Of a stretch of 5,832 bases of DNA, positions 1 through 5,719 are shown one piece after another. The position numbers and the translations under genes were made by a program. Source of the stretch: Prevotella sp. (GTDB taxonomy: Bacteria > Bacteroidota > Bacteroidia > Bacteroidales > Bacteroidaceae); contig JAJPYV010000146.1 of NCBI GenBank assembly GCA_021204735.1, forward strand, positions 1 to 5,832. The letters are read 5' to 3'. Position 1 is the first letter of the stretch, and the number at the start of each line of letters is the position of its first letter. The notes beneath the pieces are model-generated. The model was not told the origin of the DNA and did not search any database. It saw only the letters and a list, made by a program, of their open reading frames with translations.

Positions 1-1
1 T

Positions 2-106
2 AGTCAGATGAATCTGCTTGCCGACAATGCCGATTTTCAGAAAATATACATGCTTATGAGCAAGGATATTCACCAAATGACTGAAAACAAAAAAGAAAAT
101 GATTAA
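2..106 (+). CDS. 3' end of a probable Rossmann-fold/DUF2520 protein (partial)
   Basis: An open frame enters from the left edge and gives 34 residues (beginning [12 protein letters not shown], ending NKKEND) before a TAA at 104-106. The stretch [25 protein letters not shown] looks like the last helices of the DUF2520 domain of Bacteroidales Rossmann-like oxidoreductases, where a leucine-rich helix leads into an (I/L)Y..(L/M)S..I helix. In many Bacteroidales that gene lies directly before a KdsC-like phosphatase gene, as here. The stop overlaps the next start by 8 bp, so the two genes are probably translationally coupled. The family call rests on a short tail plus gene order and is tentative; that a coding frame ends here is much surer. 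The tail is rich in Lys, Asn and Glu and is probably disordered. Confidence 0.6.
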   Translation, partial: SQMNLLADNADFQKIYMLMSKDIHQMTENKKEND

Positions 107-617
107 TTATGATTTGAAAAAGATAAAGGCCATCATTTTTGATGTTGATGGCGTATTGAGTGCGGTGACAATTCCTTTACATCCGTCAGGAGAACCCATG
201 CGCACGGTGAATATCAAGGATGGCTATGCTATCCAGTTGGCTGTGAAAAAGGGATTGCGCATTGCGATTATGACAGGTGGTTTTACCGAGAGCGTCCGTC
301 TCCGTTATGAACATTTAGGTGTTGAGGATATTTACATGGGTTGCTCCATGAAGAAAAAAACTTACGATGAGTTCCTTGCCAAATATAATCTGAAAGATGA
401 GGAGGTGATTTTCATGGGTGACGACGTTCCCGATTATGAAGTTATGAGCAGTTGCGGTTGCCCTTGCTGCCCTATCGACGCTTGTTCTGACATCAAGAAA
501 ATCAGCAAGTATATCAGTCATCTTTGTGGCGGCTACGGTTGCGGGCGTGACATCATTGAACAGGTAATGCGTGTCCAAGGCTTATGGCTCGATGGCAAGG
601 AAGCGTTTGGATGGTAA
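99..617 (+). CDS. kdsC: KdsC-like HAD phosphatase (3-deoxy-D-manno-octulosonate 8-phosphate phosphatase)
   Basis: This is a 172-residue, cap-less HAD phosphatase of the KdsC type, a family of about 170-190 residues that works as a cytoplasmic tetramer. The family removes phosphate from KDO-8-phosphate, giving the KDO used in the LPS inner core. All four HAD motifs are visible: nucleophile D15 and acid/base D17 in FDVDGVL, T59 in MTGG, the motif III lysine (probably K85) after GCSM, and D108/D109/D112 in FMGDDVPDY. The tail [18 protein letters not shown] matches the conserved KdsC C-terminus that reaches into a neighbouring subunit. The ATG at 99 lies within the upstream gene and follows an A-rich stretch typical of Bacteroidetes leaders; there is no Shine-Dalgarno. 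TAA is followed at once by an in-frame TGA. Oddity: eight cysteines, five of them in C119-C129 ([11 protein letters not shown]). The family call is strong. The exact substrate is inferred, since the closely related NeuNAc/KDN-9-phosphate phosphatases share these motifs. Confidence 0.88.
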   Translation: MINYDLKKIKAIIFDVDGVLSAVTIPLHPSGEPMRTVNIKDGYAIQLAVKKGLRIAIMTGGFTESVRLRYEHLGVEDIYMGCSMKKKTYDEFLAKYNLKDEEVIFMGDDVPDYEVMSSCGCPCCPIDACSDIKKISKYISHLCGGYGCGRDIIEQVMRVQGLWLDGKEAFGW

Positions 618-618
618 T

Positions 619-641
619 GAGAATTTTCGGAGAAAATTCTC
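619..641 (+). terminator. Hairpin after the phosphatase gene, probable terminator
   Basis: GAGAATTTTC (619-628) and GAAAATTCTC (632-641) form a perfect 10-bp inverted repeat with a 3-nt GGA loop, beginning 2 bp after the kdsC stop. The stem is AT-rich and is followed by an A-rich rather than T-rich run on this strand, so it is not a canonical intrinsic terminator. Its place directly behind a tandem stop still favours transcription termination or 3'-end protection. Confidence 0.5.
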
Positions 642-642
642 A

Positions 643-675
643 AATTAAGAATTAAAAATTAAAAATTAAAAATTC
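643..675. repeat. 7-bp tandem repeat (AATTAAA)n
   Basis: The units are AATTAAG (643-649), then AATTAAA at 650-656, 657-663 and 664-670, then a partial AATTC (671-675). The same heptamer recurs at 3128-3134 and 3150-3156, and in inverted orientation at 3182-3196. All copies fall in or at the edge of intergenic gaps, which suggests a dispersed AT-rich intergenic element of this genome rather than chance composition. I recall similar tracts from Prevotella and Bacteroides intergenic regions. Function unknown. Confidence 0.75.
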
Positions 676-679
676 ACTA

Positions 680-738
680 TCGCTTGCGTGTTTGCTTGCA
701 TATTTTGCTTGAGGTTGCTTGCGTGGTCTTTTGCTTAC
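680..738. repeat. Cluster of degenerate TTGCTTG(CGTG) direct repeats
   Basis: Five related short units occur within 59 bp: TCGCTTGCGTG (680-690), TTGCTTGCAT (692-701), TTGCTTGAGG (705-714), TTGCTTGCGTGG (715-726) and TTGCTTAC (731-738). Spacing is irregular, 10 to 16 bp between starts. They lie between the AATTAAA tract and the start of the small gene at 757. They could be a decayed low-complexity repeat or sites for a regulator of that gene; the sequence does not decide between these. Confidence 0.55.
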
Positions 739-756
739 AAGTTGGATATATAATAT

Positions 757-1032
757 ATGAAGATAATAGAGAGAACCAAATCGGTTGAACCTTGCGTGGA
801 GGCAGGTTGGATGGCATTTGATTATCACCTTGACGGACATATTGACAAGAATTTTGTGCTGTCTCTGAAACCATTGGGTTCTCTGCTCCTTATGGAGAAT
901 TTGAAGAAACCGTTCTTCAAGATTGAATCGCACAACTTTATCATAAAGGGCATTATAGGAAATGATTTCTTCCGTGTGGCAATGCATGATGAGTCTATTG
1001 ATGTATTGTTGCGTGATATAATTAAAAGTTAA
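757..1032 (+). CDS. Small conserved-looking protein of unknown function
   Basis: This encodes 91 residues, beginning MKIIERTKSVEPCVEAGW and ending LLRDIIKS. I cannot name its family. The codon use looks genuine, with G-rich first and freer third positions like its neighbours, and the ATG is the first start after an in-frame TAA at 751-753. The protein has no signal peptide or membrane segment and should be cytosolic. It reads as alternating short strands and helices: an acidic/aromatic patch (WMAFDYHLDGHIDKNF), a hydrophobic helix (SLKPLGSLLLMENL), a basic/aromatic turn (KKPFFKIESHNFIIKG) and a final NDFFRVAMHDESIDVLL. The KPFFKI and GNDFFR pieces resemble small Bacteroidetes hypothetical proteins I half-recall. 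No consensus promoter lies just upstream, only the repeats at 643-738, so expression may come from read-through past the hairpin at 619-641 or from an unrecognised promoter. No Shine-Dalgarno is visible. An overlapping antisense frame (652-1158) is longer but less convincing. Confidence 0.72.
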   Translation: MKIIERTKSVEPCVEAGWMAFDYHLDGHIDKNFVLSLKPLGSLLLMENLKKPFFKIESHNFIIKGIIGNDFFRVAMHDESIDVLLRDIIKS

Positions 1033-1086
1033 TTGCGGAAATTTGTCTATGCTTTTGGTTAATTTAAATGTTGTTATTAAATAGTA

Positions 1087-1118
1087 TTTGCATTTCTCAG
1101 AAAAAATGCCCACCTTTG
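1087..1118 (+). promoter_or_regulatory. Bacteroidetes-type promoter for the beta-barrel/lptC operon
   Basis: A TTTG at 1087-1090 is followed, after 20 bp, by CACCTTTG at 1111-1118. The known Bacteroidetes consensus is TTTG at -33, a 19-21 bp spacer and TAnnTTTG at -7; this site differs only by C for T at the first -7 base. Transcription would start near 1125, leaving a leader of about 45 nt. A 7-bp inverted repeat, AATGCCC (1105-1111) and GGGCATT (1143-1149), brackets the -7 box and start site. Confidence 0.65.
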
Positions 1119-1168
1119 CAAAATATTTTACCTGAAATAATCGGGCATTACCAAACATCTAATTGAAA

Positions 1169-2470
1169 ATGAGTTTTTACAGAAAAGTTTTTGTTGCAAC
1201 TTTGATGTTAGTTTTTGTAACTTCCGCATTTGCGCAAAGTGGCACAAACTCCCCTTACAGTCAATATGGTTTAGGGCAACTGACAGACCAGTCGAGCGGT
1301 TTCAACCGAGGCATGAACGGTTTGGCATTGGGTTTCAGGGAACACAACCAGGTGAACTACTTGAACCCAGCTTCTTATTCTTCTATTGACTCAATAACAT
1401 TCATTTTTGATGTAGGTCTGTCCGCACAGTTGACAAACTTCCACGAGGGTAATAAGAAAATCAATGCGAGGAACGGCGACTTTGAATACGTTGTTGCGGG
1501 TTTTCGGGCATTCAAGCATGTCGGTGTCAGTTTTGGTGTTCTTCCTTTCACCAATGTAGGTTACAACTATGCCATATCTGATTACTTGGATGACACTCGC
1601 AGCACTACTTACACAAACACTTATTCTGGCTCCGGCGGTATCCATGAGTTATTTTTAGGTGCTGGTTGGGAACCGTTCAAGGGCTTTTCAATAGGTGCTA
1701 ATATCGGTTATTTGTGGGGAGACATCACTCGTTCTGTAATAAACAGTTATAGTGATAGTTACGTGAACACACTTTCAAAATATTACAAATCAGAAACACA
1801 CAACTATAAATTAGATTTCGGTTTGCAGTATTCTCTTAACTTGAACAAGAAAAATAACGTTACCATCGGCTTGACATACGGATTGGGACATAAATTGGCA
1901 ACAAACCCTGAATGCTTGGTTATCTCCAACAATCCATCCACGAGTGTGGCTGACACTACTTCTTTCTCCGTTAAGAATGGATATGAGATCCCTACAACCA
2001 TCGGAGCTGGTCTTGTATGGATATATAAAGACAGGTGGAAGGTGGGTGCTGATTTCAACTACCAGAAGTGGGGAAGCGTTAAGTTTCCTATATATAACGT
2101 AGTCAACGATGTGCCATCTTACGAATTGAGCGATAATTATTATAAAGACCGCTATAAGTTCACGGTAGGTGGAGAATTCTGTAACAATGAGTACGGTAGA
2201 AAGTTTCTTGATAGGGTTCATGTCCGTCTTGGTGCTTCGTACGTAACGCCATATTATAAGGTCAACGGTTACGACGGACCGAGTGAGTTCAGTATCAGTG
2301 CAGGTTTTGGTATTCCTATTGTCAATGCCTATAATAACAAGTCGATTCTTAACATTTCAGGACAGTGGGTACATGCTTCAGCTAATAACATGCTTACTGA
2401 GAACACGTTCCGCATAAACGTAGGCATCACGTTCAATGAGCGTTGGTTCATGAAATGGAAGTTTGAATAA
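1169..2470 (+). CDS. Outer-membrane beta-barrel protein of unknown role, encoded next to lptC
   Basis: A 433-residue exported barrel protein. I take the ATG at 1169 as the start: an in-frame TTG lies 6 bp upstream but adds nothing, and the ATG gives a clean type I signal peptide (K6, hydrophobic core 7-19, cleavage AFA|Q after residue 22). The mature start, QSGTNSPYSQYGLGQL, and the following FNRGMNGLALGFREHNQVNYLNPASYSSIDS are a pattern seen in Bacteroidales outer-membrane proteins that vaguely resemble FadL/OmpP1-type barrels (GMGGA-like then NPA-x-S). The remainder alternates aromatic strands with polar Asn/Ser/Tyr-rich loops, and the final strand ends WFMKWKFE, close to the usual C-terminal aromatic signal for BAM insertion. 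It has its own promoter (1087-1118) and is followed 27 bp later by lptC, so co-transcription is likely. From memory, relatives in Bacteroides sit between a type III pantothenate kinase gene and TPR/lptC genes; those extra neighbours are absent here. Substrate or function is unknown. Confidence 0.82.
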   Translation: MSFYRKVFVATLMLVFVTSAFAQSGTNSPYSQYGLGQLTDQSSGFNRGMNGLALGFREHNQVNYLNPASYSSIDSITFIFDVGLSAQLTNFHEGNKKINARNGDFEYVVAGFRAFKHVGVSFGVLPFTNVGYNYAISDYLDDTRSTTYTNTYSGSGGIHELFLGAGWEPFKGFSIGANIGYLWGDITRSVINSYSDSYVNTLSKYYKSETHNYKLDFGLQYSLNLNKKNNVTIGLTYGLGHKLATNPECLVISNNPSTSVADTTSFSVKNGYEIPTTIGAGLVWIYKDRWKVGADFNYQKWGSVKFPIYNVVNDVPSYELSDNYYKDRYKFTVGGEFCNNEYGRKFLDRVHVRLGASYVTPYYKVNGYDGPSEFSISAGFGIPIVNAYNNKSILNISGQWVHASANNMLTENTFRINVGITFNERWFMKWKFE

Positions 2471-2497
2471 TCTGAATTCTTTTAAACCCCGTTCCTC

Positions 2498-3133
2498 GTG
2501 AGGAGTCTTGTTTACATATCACTTTTCTTGCTGATGTTCTCTGCCTGTCAACAGGCGAAAGAGCATATTGCACCGGCTGTCAATCCGCGTGATTCTGCCT
2601 CGATGATGAAATCATACGGTGTCAACACTCTTATTTCTGACTCTGGAATGATTAAATACCGCATGGTGGCTGAGAGTTGGGAGGTGAATCAGGCTAAAGA
2701 CCCGTCAAGGTGGATTTTCGAGAAAGGATTATTTCTTGAACAGTTTGACGAGAAATTCCATGTTCAGGCTTACATCCAGAGTGATACGGCATATTACTAT
2801 GACGTGAAGAAATTGTGGCATCTGCGCGGCAGGGTACGTGTGCGCAACGTTGAGGGCTTGCGGTTTGCAAGTGAGGAATTATATTGGGACGAGAATAGAC
2901 ATGAACTTTATAGCTATAAGTTCTCACACCTTATCACGCCTGACAGGGAAATGGAAGGAACTTATTTCCTTAGTGATGAGAACATGACACATTATATTAT
3001 AGACAACTCCAAAGGCTCGTTCGAGAAGAACAAGATGGGAAACACGGATAACGATACCATCCTCACCGCCCCCGACACCGTTAAAGCACAAAAACGCAAA
3101 CCAACAGAAAAAGCCCCGCGAAGCGGAAATTAA
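2498..3133 (+). CDS. lptC: LptC-like LPS export lipoprotein
   Basis: A 211-residue protein matching the LptC family, which takes LPS from LptB2FG and passes it to the periplasmic LptA bridge. A GTG at 2498 is the only start that keeps the signal sequence, because an in-frame TAA lies at 2483-2485. Residues 1-16 are a lipoprotein signal ending F-S-A before C17; F at -3 is a loose lipobox. Thus a lipid anchor replaces the transmembrane helix of E. coli LptC. The domain spans about 38-175: GMIKYRMVAESWEV, then FEKGLFLEQFD, AYIQSDTAYYYDVKKLWHLRGRVRVRN and FASEELYWDENRHELYSY, the repeating beta-jellyroll pattern of LptC/LptA/OstA. The last 30 residues (from about 180) are polar and basic, low-complexity and probably disordered. 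The gene has no Shine-Dalgarno. A CCGC-GAA-GCGG mini-hairpin (3116-3126) lies in its last codons, and the stop is AAT-TAA inside an AATTAAA unit. In Bacteroides corC-like and ppiD genes often follow; here a convergent gene follows. Confidence 0.87.
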   Translation: MRSLVYISLFLLMFSACQQAKEHIAPAVNPRDSASMMKSYGVNTLISDSGMIKYRMVAESWEVNQAKDPSRWIFEKGLFLEQFDEKFHVQAYIQSDTAYYYDVKKLWHLRGRVRVRNVEGLRFASEELYWDENRHELYSYKFSHLITPDREMEGTYFLSDENMTHYIIDNSKGSFEKNKMGNTDNDTILTAPDTVKAQKRKPTEKAPRSGN

Positions 3134-3148
3134 AAACCAATGCGTGGC

Positions 3149-3195
3149 AAATTAAAAATTGTCCCAAGCAAGAATGAACTTTTAATTTTTAATTT
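3149..3195. terminator. Inverted AATTAAA repeat between convergent genes, possible bidirectional terminator
   Basis: AAATTAAAAATT (3149-3160) and AATTTTTAATTT (3184-3195) are perfect 12-bp inverted copies separated by 23 bp. They occupy the 48-bp gap between lptC (stop 3131-3133) and the convergent desulfurase gene (stop 3182-3184). Each strand ends with a T-rich arm, so the pair could end transcription from both sides, although the stem is pure A/T and would be weak. It is made of the same heptamer as the tract at 643-675. Confidence 0.45.
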
Positions 3196-4336
3196 TACTT
3201 ATCGCTCTCAATAATTCCTTCACGTCTTCCCATGAACTGAGGTCCGAAATACTGACCCTAACCGTTCCTCCTTTTGAATGAATTGCTCTATGTATAAGCG
3301 GACTGCAATGTAATCCTGTTCTCACGGTAATATCGTATGCGTTTTGCAGTATGAACCCCACATCCGACGGTGGAATTCCCTTTATATTGAAACTCATCAC
3401 CGGACCTTTATTATCCGTTGCATTTCCATAAACAACGATATCCTGAATTTTCGACATCTCCTCATACAAATACGTAATTTTCTCCTGTTCTTCACGTTCT
3501 ATGTTCTCCACGCCCCTATCCAACACATACCTTACTCCAGCGTTCAAGCCCGTAATTCCCACGATATTCTGTGTCCCTACCTCGTACTCGAAATCCTCTC
3601 CGCTATACACAAGTCTGTTACTGTCCACACCTGTTCCGCCGAACATTATCGGACGGAAAAACAATCCTCTACGTACATAATATCCTCCCGTGCCCTGTGG
3701 TCCGAATAGTGATTTATGACCGGTGAACGCTAACACGTCAACTCCCCATTTGTCTACAGAAATCGGTATGCAACCTGCACTCTGCGATACGTCTAAAATA
3801 AACAGAAAACCGTGTTTCCTGCATATCTCTCCCACTCTTTCCGCCTCCTGCACGGCTCCCGTAACGTTTGAACAGTGGTTCATCACCATCAGTCCTGAAT
3901 ATTCTATGCCAAACTGTCTTTTGTATGCATCGCAATTTGCCAATACTTTTTCAATACTTTCTGGCAGCACTCTTCCCTTGTCATCACAGTCCACAATATG
4001 CATATTCTTCGACAACATGGGATTGTTAAACAAAGGCCTCAGTACACTGTTATGCTCCGTACAAGTTACTACAATCGGCAAATCCAACAGGTCCAGACCT
4101 CCGAAAACTCTGTTTATGGAGTCTGTCGCTCCACTCGTGAAATATATCCGCTCGTAGTCGGAAATTCCAAACAGCCTCCCCAAGTTCTTGCGGCATGCTG
4201 TCATCACATCATTCTCTCCCTGAAATGATGTACTGCGGAATGGACTTTCTGGGGGTAATTGCCAAGCCGCGACCAACGCTTCTGTAACGGGTCGCGGCTT
4301 TGGGTATGTCGTTGCGGCATTATTCAGATATATCAT
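3182..4336 (-). CDS. Group II (SufS-like) cysteine desulfurase family protein
   Basis: A 384-residue class V aminotransferase-fold enzyme, the usual length for the family (about 380-410). It should be a cytosolic PLP dimer taking sulfur from cysteine as a persulfide. Visible landmarks: the N-terminal LNNAATTYPKP, H95 in TEHNS (stacks on PLP), N157 in the NHCSNVTG loop, D182 and Q185 in LDVSQSAG (hold the PLP ring), PLP lysine K208 in TGHKSLFGPQG, GTQN 254-257, catalytic C344 in VRTGLHCSPLIHRAI, and R360 in GGTVRVS (substrate carboxylate). The short Cys loop and the GHK motif mark group II, not IscS/NifS. Starting right at MIYLNN and ending VRVSISDLSSWEDV, it resembles the compact 'cysteine desulfurase family protein' group (TIGR01977-like, from memory) rather than housekeeping SufS. 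No sufBCD or sufE is near. GGAG lies 4 bp before the ATG, unusual in this phylum, and the gene follows the isomerase-fold gene by 15 bp. The last residues KIKN and the stop are encoded by the AATTAAA repeat. Confidence 0.9.
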   Translation of the reverse strand: MIYLNNAATTYPKPRPVTEALVAAWQLPPESPFRSTSFQGENDVMTACRKNLGRLFGISDYERIYFTSGATDSINRVFGGLDLLDLPIVVTCTEHNSVLRPLFNNPMLSKNMHIVDCDDKGRVLPESIEKVLANCDAYKRQFGIEYSGLMVMNHCSNVTGAVQEAERVGEICRKHGFLFILDVSQSAGCIPISVDKWGVDVLAFTGHKSLFGPQGTGGYYVRRGLFFRPIMFGGTGVDSNRLVYSGEDFEYEVGTQNIVGITGLNAGVRYVLDRGVENIEREEQEKITYLYEEMSKIQDIVVYGNATDNKGPVMSFNIKGIPPSDVGFILQNAYDITVRTGLHCSPLIHRAIHSKGGTVRVSISDLSSWEDVKELLRAISKIKN

Positions 4337-4351
4337 GTCTCCAATAATGGA

Positions 4352-5719
4352 TTATCCTTCCAATACGTTGAAGTGCATCACTTTTGCGATGTCTTTCAGC
4401 ATTTTCATATAGTCACCAAAAATCAATACTTGATGATGCCCGAATCCTGCTAAATTGTGCATGTATGTGCGGGCATCGTCCATTTGTATGTAGTAATATG
4501 GACTGCAATATACTTCCTGATACTCTGATTTCAGCACCTTACCTACTTTCAGGCAGATAGTATCGGCTGCTGGATTGAAACGTCCAAGTGTAACAAACTC
4601 ATCATCGTTCTCCACAAAATCTACTTGCAGCTTTCCACCGAATCCTTGTCCCGTAAATGCCCACAACTTGTATTGCAATGGCTTCTTTCCATAACCGTTC
4701 ATGCACAATGCCGGCACTGCATGGTGTATGCGCAGTATCTCATCTGTCTCGTGATTTGGGTTGCCCATAAATGCTGGACGGTTGGCGGCATACTGCATAA
4801 TCGTCATTGCAAGCAGGGCATTCAAATCTTCCTCACATCCGCTCGGTATGCCTTCGTCTTTCAACAGTGAATGGCACATGCATGGGGTGAACTTGCGCTG
4901 CTGTGGTATCTCCGACGTACACAGCTCGTGGCAGGCTGTCGAGAATGCGTTGCAGTCGTACACGTCCATCATCTTCTTCGCTGCCAAATAATATTTTATG
5001 TCATTGATAAACCAGTCTTTGTTGACTTTTGTCTCCAACGATCCTTTCAGTATCTTCTCTGCTATCGGGCGTGCCTCCTCATCGGTAATAGTGTCCATGA
5101 ATGGGAAAATATTGTAGAATGGCAACTTGATTATTTCCATGCCATAACGCTGACGGATTATTTCCGGATCACGTATCAAACTCTGCATGCCGAACGGTGG
5201 CGTGTTGCCCGTCGTAAGTACCAATGCTCTCGTGGCTGCCACTGCTTTCCTTACCCACAAACAATGGGCTATCTCGTTCAGGTCTTGTATGTCCATTGCC
5301 ACGTATGCCTCTAATCCTATCGAACGGCAGTATGCTGCAAAGTCAATGCCTTCGTTTCCATTCTGCAATATTACTACTGGCTTGCGGTATCTCTCCAATT
5401 TCGGAATGCGCCAGTTCATGCAAAGGAAGAAATCCACCTCGTCAATCCGCTCCTCTATTTGGGCATATACGTCTTGGGGAACTACAAATGTCTCATTGTA
5501 ACGGGCATCAACTGCTTCCAATAGCGTTATCTCTGATGTCGCTCCTTCCAATACCTTTTTCGCATCCTCAAATGCTTTGTCTGCCGCAGCTTTTTCAGCT
5601 TCTGGTGTCATGTCTTTCTTGTAACCTGCACGGCATGGACCCTCCCAAAAATGAGTATGTGTCAGGCATCCGATTATTGGTCTTACCACCAACTTCACAT
5701 CTTTTCCCTTACTTTTCAT
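4352..5719 (-). CDS. L-fucose/L-arabinose isomerase-fold protein (sugar isomerase-like)
   Basis: A 455-residue protein, no signal peptide, therefore cytosolic. It resembles the L-fucose/L-arabinose isomerase superfamily, Mn-dependent aldose-ketose isomerases, but is shorter than FucI (about 590) or AraA (about 500). Order of parts: N-terminal Rossmann-like domain (about 10-165) with PIIGCLTHTHFWEGPCR, the VDFFLCMNW strand and PVVILQNGNEG; a second domain (about 166-300) with LVLTTGNTPPFG; a Cys-rich stretch (C256, C263, C267, C280, C282) leading into DEGIPSGCEEDLNALL (284-303), the place of the family's CEGDVN-type motif that supplies a metal-binding Glu (E296 here); RPAFMGNP (314-321); and a C-terminal AraA/FucI-like barrel domain ending GFGHHQVLIFGDY (425-437), where H428/H429 would be the metal/catalytic His. 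Substrate unknown. It is the first gene of a pair, 15 bp before the cysteine desulfurase gene. The ATG at 5719 follows an A-rich leader without Shine-Dalgarno. Fold call is strong; isomerase activity and sugar are inferred. Confidence 0.8.
   Translation of the reverse strand: MKSKGKDVKLVVRPIIGCLTHTHFWEGPCRAGYKKDMTPEAEKAAADKAFEDAKKVLEGATSEITLLEAVDARYNETFVVPQDVYAQIEERIDEVDFFLCMNWRIPKLERYRKPVVILQNGNEGIDFAAYCRSIGLEAYVAMDIQDLNEIAHCLWVRKAVAATRALVLTTGNTPPFGMQSLIRDPEIIRQRYGMEIIKLPFYNIFPFMDTITDEEARPIAEKILKGSLETKVNKDWFINDIKYYLAAKKMMDVYDCNAFSTACHELCTSEIPQQRKFTPCMCHSLLKDEGIPSGCEEDLNALLAMTIMQYAANRPAFMGNPNHETDEILRIHHAVPALCMNGYGKKPLQYKLWAFTGQGFGGKLQVDFVENDDEFVTLGRFNPAADTICLKVGKVLKSEYQEVYCSPYYYIQMDDARTYMHNLAGFGHHQVLIFGDYMKMLKDIAKVMHFNVLEG

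Noticed and set aside
643..738. Repeat tracts as a CRISPR array
   Set aside because: Units are 7-12 bp with no regular spacer length and no cas genes nearby. They are a short tandem repeat plus a degenerate cluster.
652..1158. 168-codon open frame on the minus strand, longer than the + strand gene it overlaps
   Set aside because: It runs through the promoter at 1087-1118, the gene at 757-1032 and the repeat tracts. Its product is an unstructured mix rich in Tyr, Gln, His and Cys with no domain pattern, and it opens in intergenic DNA. The + frame has the more gene-like codon pattern.
1163..1168. TTG start two codons before the ATG of the barrel gene
   Set aside because: ATG at 1169 already gives a full signal peptide with a basic N-region, and no ribosome-binding sequence favours the TTG.
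1811..2221. 136-codon minus-strand frame inside the barrel gene
   Set aside because: Antisense shadow: the plus strand has a signal peptide, barrel pattern and a promoter, while the minus frame has no start context or recognisable domain.
3116..3126. CCGC-GAA-GCGG mini-hairpin in the last codons of lptC as an intrinsic terminator
   Set aside because: The stem is only 4 bp and is followed by an A-rich, not T-rich, run on the coding strand. It is noted under lptC but does not stand as a terminator alone.
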